Assembly (NCBI GenBank): GCA_015662785.1
Contig: DQTM01000005.1
Location: forward strand, 1-10,324
Direction of reading: 5' to 3'
Length of the DNA: 10,324 nucleotides
Source of the DNA: Sulfurospirillum arcachonense
Lineage (GTDB): Bacteria > Campylobacterota > Campylobacteria > Campylobacterales > Sulfurospirillaceae
Position 1 is the first letter of the stretch; each line of letters starts with the position of its first letter. The position numbers were made by a program, and so were the translations under genes. Positions 5,908 to 10,324 of this stretch are shown one piece after another. The notes beneath the pieces are model-generated. The model searched no databases, was not told where the DNA came from, and was given only the letters and a program-made list of their open reading frames with translations.

Positions 5908-7211
5908 GAAACAAATTTGCATTACAATTAGTGTTAGCTTCGGCTGCACTAATTGTAATCTTCTCTACAATCCTCTACAACTACGTCAAAATATCAGTCT
6001 ATGAAGATTTAAATGTTGAACTAACTAAAGACGCTACTAAAATAGCAACTGAGTACTCTCGCAATTTAGGTGTTACTGGAATTACATTTTTCAAACATGC
6101 AACTGATAAAAACAACAATGATTTTAAAATTGTAGTTCGTGCAGAAAAAAAACATAAAATAAACTTTGAACAGTATAAAAGGAACGGCGCAAGTTTCTTA
6201 ACTATATACTACCCCTTTGATAAAAAGAAATCTACATTTTTGTCACTAACTAAAAACATCTCAAACACAGATAAACTGCTTAATAAAATTTTACGTAGTA
6301 TAATTGTAATAAACTTCATTACTATATTTTTAATTATCTTTTATGCACTTCTTCTCTCAAGAATGTTAATCATACCTATACACTCTTTAACAACAAAACT
6401 TGCAGCTATGGATGAAAACTTTTTCCAATCAATCAATACGAAAAATATACCTGACGAGTTTGAACCACTTGCCATTAGTATAAACAAGTTAGTAGACAGA
6501 ATTCATACTTTTGTAAAGTATCAGAAAGAGCTGTTTACAGGCACCGCACACGAGCTTAAAACCCCACTAGCTGTTATGAAAACCAAAAATGAAGTTACAC
6601 TTTTGAAAAAAAGAGATGAACAAAGGTATATAGCAACACTACGTGAAAACAATAAAACTATAGACGAGATGAATAAGATGATAGGCTGTATCTTAGAAAT
6701 AGGAAGGCTTGAAGGTGCTCAATTTGAGCAACCTATTGAGATGGATTTAATACAATTTTTAAAAGAGAGAACCAATAACTTTAAAATTCTTGCCCATCAA
6801 GATAAAAAAACTATAATTAAAAACTTCTTACCAAGATCATTTCCAATTATGATACAACCTACTCTTTTGATACATATACTGCAAAATTTTGTACAAAATG
6901 CTATCAAATTTACAGCCGATGGTGGGAAAATAGAGATAAAAAGTTTTACAGACTCTGATGGTATCAATATTCATGTTATAGATGAAGGAATAGGCATAGA
7001 TGAAAGCCAAGACCTTTTTGCTCCATTTAAGAGATATGGAGGAAAAGAGGGAGCTGGACTTGGGCTATTTTTGGCAAAAAGAGCAGCCGATGCAATTGGA
7101 GCTACTATAACAATTAAAAATAGAAAAGATGCAAATGGAGCAGTTGCAACTCTTCATATTCCAATTTCTAACAAAAAATTGGCTAAAAATGCCAAAAAAT
7201 GTGATATATAA
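5886..7211 (+). CDS. Membrane sensor histidine kinase, partner of the CosR/HsrA-like regulator
   Basis: A 441-residue sensor kinase. Two membrane segments (about 12-34 and 138-160) flank a periplasmic sensor region of about 100 residues that I do not recognise. A HAMP-like linker follows (about 160-208), then the dimerisation/phosphoacceptor helix with His222 in TGTAHELKTPLAV, and the ATPase domain: N box NFVQNAIKFT (334-343), G1 box DEGIGID (366-372), F box LFAPFKRYGG (377-386) and G2 box GAGLGLFLAK (389-398). All catalytic boxes are intact. The best start is TTG at 5886, inside the regulator gene, with AGAGG 9 bases upstream. A later GTG (residue 16) would remove the basic N-terminal arm. 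The overlap implies co-translation with the regulator and supports a cognate pair. The signal sensed is unknown. Confidence 0.93.
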   Translation: MFSKKSIRNKFALQLVLASAALIVIFSTILYNYVKISVYEDLNVELTKDATKIATEYSRNLGVTGITFFKHATDKNNNDFKIVVRAEKKHKINFEQYKRNGASFLTIYYPFDKKKSTFLSLTKNISNTDKLLNKILRSIIVINFITIFLIIFYALLLSRMLIIPIHSLTTKLAAMDENFFQSINTKNIPDEFEPLAISINKLVDRIHTFVKYQKELFTGTAHELKTPLAVMKTKNEVTLLKKRDEQRYIATLRENNKTIDEMNKMIGCILEIGRLEGAQFEQPIEMDLIQFLKERTNNFKILAHQDKKTIIKNFLPRSFPIMIQPTLLIHILQNFVQNAIKFTADGGKIEIKSFTDSDGINIHVIDEGIGIDESQDLFAPFKRYGGKEGAGLGLFLAKRAADAIGATITIKNRKDANGAVATLHIPISNKKLAKNAKKCDI

Positions 7212-7234
7212 GCCCAGTTAAAGTTTTATTAGTG

Positions 7235-7240
7235 TATAAA
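7235..7240 (+). promoter_or_regulatory. Possible -10 element for fdx-ppx
   Basis: TATAAA preceded directly by TG lies 26 bases before the ferredoxin ATG, in the 54-base gap after the kinase. It could give fdx-ppx an internal promoter independent of the two-component operon. AT-rich DNA produces such hexamers easily, so this is tentative. Confidence 0.35.
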
Positions 7241-7265
7241 GTTGAAAAAATTTGAAAGATATAAA

Positions 7266-7517
7266 ATGTCACTATTAATAACTGATGAATGTATAGCATG
7301 TGATGCTTGTAGAGATGAGTGTCCAAACGAAGCAATAGAAGAAGCAGATCCAATTTATATAATCGATCCAGACATTTGTACTGAGTGTGTTGGTCACTAC
7401 GATGAGCCTTCATGTATAGCTGTTTGTCCTGTTGAGTGCATAATAGCAGATCCTGACAATGTAGAGACCATGGCAGAGCTTAAACTAAAGTTTGAGCAAC
7501 TAACTAAAGAAGAGTAA
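7266..7517 (+). CDS. 2[4Fe-4S] ferredoxin, YfhL/Allochromatium type
   Basis: A small cytoplasmic electron carrier of 83 residues. Two cluster motifs are complete: C9-x2-C12-x2-C15-x3-C19-P and C38-x2-C41-x8-C50-x3-C54-P. The eight-residue insert (VGHYDEPS) between the second and third Cys of the latter is the signature of the Allochromatium vinosum/YfhL ferredoxins, which have very low potentials. An extra Cys58 (PVECI) also matches that type. The C-terminal helix is acidic. I chose the ATG at 7266 because MSLLITDEC is the family's usual start; a TTG at 7242 would only add eight Lys-rich residues. The ribosome-binding site (GAAAGAT) is weak. The stop overlaps the ppx start by one base (TAATG). 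Its redox partner is not evident here. Confidence 0.93.
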   Translation: MSLLITDECIACDACRDECPNEAIEEADPIYIIDPDICTECVGHYDEPSCIAVCPVECIIADPDNVETMAELKLKFEQLTKEE

Positions 7518-8992
7518 TGGCAAAACGCACAGCCGTTATAGATATAGGTTCTAACTCAGCTAGAATGGTTGTCTTTGAGAAAAGTAGTTCTTATGCTTTT
7601 CACCTTGTTAAAGAGATAAAAAGCCGTATACGCATTGGAGAGGGAGCTTATGAAAATGAGGGGACTCTTCAAGACATACCGATGCAAAGAGCATATGATG
7701 CACTAGAAGATTTTTGTCACATAATAAAGAATTTAAAATGTAATAAAACTTTCTGTGTAGCTACTTCAGCCTTGCGTGATGCACCAAATGCAAAAGAATT
7801 TATAAAAAAAATCAAAAAAGAACTAAAGCTTAATATAAAAATCATAGATGGCAAAAAAGAAGCCCAATATGGTGCCTTAGCCTCCATAAATCTTCTAAAA
7901 CCAATACTAAATGCAACTACTATAGATATAGGTGGAGGTTCAACTGAATTAGCCTGCATCCAAAATGGTAAAATCGTAGATACTATCTCGATAAATGTTG
8001 GAACAGTTAGACTCAAAGAGCTTTTTTTCGATAAAACAAATGATTTTGATAAAGCAAAAGAGTTTATTGAAAAAAAGTTAGAAAACTTACCAAAACATTT
8101 TATGTCCAAAACAATCATAGGAATTGGCGGAACCATAAGAGCATTTTCCAATATAGTTATGGATAAAATGGACTACCCACTAAAAACCCTACATGGATTT
8201 GAATACAATATAGAAGAGTACAGATACCTACTAAAACAAATTACAACAGCAGATGTTTTAGAGTTAAAAGATTATGGTGTAAGAAAAGATAGATACGATA
8301 CCATAAGAGAGGGTTGTGCTATCTTTAATGCTCTTATAGAGCAACTTGAAGTAAAAGATGTAATTACTAATGGAGCTGGTGTAAGAGAGGGAGTATATCT
8401 TCAAGATTTACTACGTTCATCTAACCAGAGATTTCCAGCAAATTTCAAAGTAAGTGAAAAAAGTCTAAGTGATAGATTTATAAGTGATACAAAAGAGAGT
8501 CTTCATGTGAGTAAAACTGCTCTAAAACTCTTTGATACATTAGAATATATACACCAAATAGACCCACTCTATAAAAAAGAGCTGAGAGTAGCGGCAAAAT
8601 TATATAACATAGGAAGAAGTCTTAGTTTTTACCAAGAGCATCTTCATAGTTTTTATTTTATAACAAACAATTTAAATTACAATTTTTCACATCAACAAAG
8701 AGTTCTTATAGCTCTTTTGGTAAAGTACCATACGAAAAAACTACCTAGTTTTGAAGATGTTAAAGCTTATGAAATGTTACTCCCAAAAATTGAAATAGTG
8801 AATTGGCTTAGTTTTATCATATCACTTGCTAAGTGTCTAAATTCTAACTTTTCAAATGCCTCATTAGAGTTTTGTTATGAAAACCATACATTAACGATAA
8901 AAAGCACACAAAAATTATTTTTAGCGAAAGAGTGTATAAAGAAGCTAGTTAAACCAGCTTCTTTTGCGATTGTAGTAGAGACAGCTAGCTAA
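7517..8992 (+). CDS. ppx: Ppx/GppA phosphatase (exopolyphosphatase / pppGpp hydrolase family)
   Basis: A 491-residue member of the ASKHA-fold Ppx/GppA family, which degrades polyphosphate and/or converts pppGpp to ppGpp. Substrate preference cannot be read from sequence. Motifs: phosphate-1 loop IDIGSNSARMVVF (8-20), VATSALRDAPN (81-91), probable catalytic Glu115 in DGKKEA, phosphate-2 loop IDIGGGSTEL (136-145), IGIGGTIRA (201-209) and NGAGVREGVYLQDLL (285-299). The length, near 490, places it with the long form that carries a C-terminal HD-like domain (about 315-491). In that domain the expected HD dipeptide reads Tyr-Asn (KLYNIGRSLSFY, 361-372), though a later HxHS-like patch (HLHS, 375-378) is kept, so metal binding there is doubtful. 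The ATG overlaps the ferredoxin stop. The fdx-ppx order recalls Helicobacter and Campylobacter genomes. Confidence 0.93.
   Translation: MAKRTAVIDIGSNSARMVVFEKSSSYAFHLVKEIKSRIRIGEGAYENEGTLQDIPMQRAYDALEDFCHIIKNLKCNKTFCVATSALRDAPNAKEFIKKIKKELKLNIKIIDGKKEAQYGALASINLLKPILNATTIDIGGGSTELACIQNGKIVDTISINVGTVRLKELFFDKTNDFDKAKEFIEKKLENLPKHFMSKTIIGIGGTIRAFSNIVMDKMDYPLKTLHGFEYNIEEYRYLLKQITTADVLELKDYGVRKDRYDTIREGCAIFNALIEQLEVKDVITNGAGVREGVYLQDLLRSSNQRFPANFKVSEKSLSDRFISDTKESLHVSKTALKLFDTLEYIHQIDPLYKKELRVAAKLYNIGRSLSFYQEHLHSFYFITNNLNYNFSHQQRVLIALLVKYHTKKLPSFEDVKAYEMLLPKIEIVNWLSFIISLAKCLNSNFSNASLEFCYENHTLTIKSTQKLFLAKECIKKLVKPASFAIVVETAS
8938..8965 (-). terminator. Hairpin at the 3' end of ppx, likely terminator of bamA
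   Basis: AAAGAAGCT (8938-8946) and AGCTTCTTT (8956-8964) form a perfect 9-bp stem around a 9-base loop. Short T-runs close the stem on both strands. It lies inside the last codons of ppx, where translating ribosomes would keep it open on the ppx transcript. On the minus strand it lies 37 bases beyond the bamA stop in untranslated RNA, so it probably ends the bamA message. The minus-strand T-run is short (TTTATA), so efficiency is uncertain. Confidence 0.55.
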
Positions 8993-9001
8993 GGCTAACT
9001 G

Positions 9002-10324
9002 TTAAAATTGTCTTCCCATTGTAAATTCAAAACTTGCAGTTCTATCACCTTCTTCTTGTAAAAGTGCTTTTGCAAATATAAGTGATATAGGTCCCATTGG
9101 AGAAATCCACTCTAAGACTGCACCTGTACCTGCTCTTATATCATCATCAATACTATCGTGACCAATCATACCGTAATCCAAAAATATAGCTCCACGCATC
9201 TTAAGTCTTTCTATAAGAGGAAAACTAGCTTCTACTGTGTTTATAAGCATTGTGTTACCATTGTAATATGTATTAGTACCAACTGTTTCAATCGGTCCAA
9301 TAGAGCCTGATTCATATCCTCTTACAGTGCTAACACCACCCATAGTCAAATACTCATCAATAGGTACAAAACCATTATCATATAGATAATGAGCTTGCAT
9401 CTTATATCTCAAAATCAAATCATATTTCATACTATCTCTAAATCCATAGTAGTAGTTGAACTTTGTAACACTCTTAACAAACTCAGCATCTCCACCAACC
9501 CCGGCATACTCTAACGAACTTTTAAAACTAATACCTTCACGAGGAAGTTGATAGTTATCTGTACTGTTATATCTCACAGATGGAATTATAGAACTTTTAA
9601 GTAAATCTGTATACACATAAGTATTTGTTATATTAGCATCTCTATAATCATACTGTTTATCTTCTAACACATAACCAACAGAAACGCCCCAACGTCTTCC
9701 AATACGTCTTCCAAGATTGATATTAAAACCCGTTGTTGTAGCATCATATGCTGTAGTGCTTGTGTCGTAATTATACTCATTTTGTCTTCTATAAACACTT
9801 CCACCCATACTATATACTGAATCAAAAAGACGAGGATTTTGTAGAGAGAGTCTACCACTTAACTCTTTATTACTTCTTTCAATATCTACCGAAGCTGTCA
9901 TACCTGAGCCAAATATATTTGAATCAGATAGATTTGCACTTAAAAGTAATCCGTCAGATGAGCCATAACCTATACCACCACCAATACTTCCTGTTGAGGC
10001 TTCTGTTACTTCTACGATTAAATCTATCTTATCTTTGCTTATTCTCTTTTCTACTATATTTACAGTTTCAAAGTAGCTGTTTCTTCCAAGTGCCCCTTTT
10101 GTATCTTTCAAGTCTGTTCTGTTATACAAATCACCACTTGCTAAAAATACATCACGTCTTACTACTCTGTCTATTGTTCTACTATTACCTGATATACGAA
10201 CATCATTTATATATACTTTATCACCTGGAATTACACGAAGATACACATCAGCTACTGCTTCTTCACTCTTTTTATTTATATCTGGAATTACTCTTACATA
10301 AGCGTAACCCAAATCAGCTACTGC
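9002..10324 (-). CDS. bamA: Outer-membrane assembly factor BamA, C-terminal part (N-terminus beyond window)
   Basis: BamA is the central barrel of the machinery that folds and inserts outer-membrane beta-barrel proteins. The window holds the last 440 residues; the reading frame is open to the right edge, so the signal peptide and the earlier POTRA domains are missing. Visible parts are the end of one POTRA domain (LGYAYVRVIPD), a complete last POTRA domain (from VYLRVIPGDKVYINDVRISGN to VEVTEAST), and the beta-barrel from GSIGGGIGYGSSDG onward. The lid-loop motif VRGYE, a form of the conserved VRGF/Y, is encoded at 9311-9325. The protein ends in Phe (MGRQF), as expected for an outer-membrane barrel. 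A TTG at 10312 is a Leu codon in LGYAYV, not a start. It converges on ppx with 9 bases between stop codons. Confidence 0.95.
   Translation of the reverse strand, partial: AVADLGYAYVRVIPDINKKSEEAVADVYLRVIPGDKVYINDVRISGNSRTIDRVVRRDVFLASGDLYNRTDLKDTKGALGRNSYFETVNIVEKRISKDKIDLIVEVTEASTGSIGGGIGYGSSDGLLLSANLSDSNIFGSGMTASVDIERSNKELSGRLSLQNPRLFDSVYSMGGSVYRRQNEYNYDTSTTAYDATTTGFNINLGRRIGRRWGVSVGYVLEDKQYDYRDANITNTYVYTDLLKSSIIPSVRYNSTDNYQLPREGISFKSSLEYAGVGGDAEFVKSVTKFNYYYGFRDSMKYDLILRYKMQAHYLYDNGFVPIDEYLTMGGVSTVRGYESGSIGPIETVGTNTYYNGNTMLINTVEASFPLIERLKMRGAIFLDYGMIGHDSIDDDIRAGTGAVLEWISPMGPISLIFAKALLQEEGDRTASFEFTMGRQF

Noticed and set aside
6716..6730. Palindrome TGCTCAA-T-TTGAGCA in the kinase gene
   Set aside because: Seven-base arms are not significant at this window size, and nothing nearby suggests a regulatory site.
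7179..7195. TTGGC/GCCAA hairpin at the end of the kinase gene as a terminator
   Set aside because: The stem is only 5 bp, and the T-run lies on the minus-strand side, where no transcript is expected to end. On the plus strand it is followed by A residues.
7242..7265. Upstream TTG start that would extend the ferredoxin by eight residues
   Set aside because: The added residues are Lys-rich and unlike the family, whose usual N-terminus MSLLITDEC begins at the ATG at 7266.
7717..8151. Minus-strand open frame of 144 codons opposite ppx
   Set aside because: It lies fully inside ppx, whose protein has strong family motifs. The antisense product is low-complexity (Phe/Ser-rich), as expected for the reverse of an AT-rich gene.
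10310..10312. TTG that could be read as the bamA start
   Set aside because: It encodes Leu within a POTRA domain (LGYAYV), and the frame stays open to the window edge, so the gene simply continues outside.

Overview
The window is AT-rich and densely coding, and its protein families point to a member of the Campylobacterota (Epsilonproteobacteria), most like Sulfurimonas or relatives. The clearest marker is an OmpR-family regulator whose DNA-binding half closely resembles Helicobacter HsrA (HP1043) and Campylobacter CosR. It is followed by a ferredoxin and a Ppx/GppA phosphatase, an order I recall from Campylobacter. Genus assignment is inference.

Layout. From 4124 down to the left edge, five genes on the minus strand form one apparent operon: nadA, nadC (4-base overlap), flhB (7 bases after nadC), an RDD-family membrane protein, and a partial multi-pass membrane protein of unknown function that runs off the left edge. 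An 83-base divergent promoter region (4125-4207) separates them from plsY and folB on the plus strand (4-base overlap). A short promoter region then leads to a two-component pair: a CosR/HsrA-like regulator and a histidine kinase that starts inside the regulator gene. These are followed by a 2[4Fe-4S] ferredoxin and ppx/gppA (1-base overlap). The right end holds the C-terminal part of bamA on the minus strand, convergent with ppx with 9 bases between their stop codons.

Function. The window combines NAD synthesis (NadA, NadC), flagellar export (FlhB), phospholipid synthesis (PlsY), folate synthesis (FolB), signal transduction, iron-sulfur electron transfer, polyphosphate/(p)ppGpp metabolism and outer-membrane protein assembly (BamA). 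It is mostly core genome. I see no mobile elements, CRISPR arrays, tRNAs or rRNAs, and no gene-free stretch over 300 bases.

The points most worth a second look are: the CosR/HsrA-type regulator keeps a complete phosphoacceptor site and is paired with a kinase, whereas the well-studied relatives are orphan, phosphorylation-independent regulators; a perfect 26-base palindrome lies inside folB; and the nad-flhB operon carries an uncharacterised membrane protein at its distal end.
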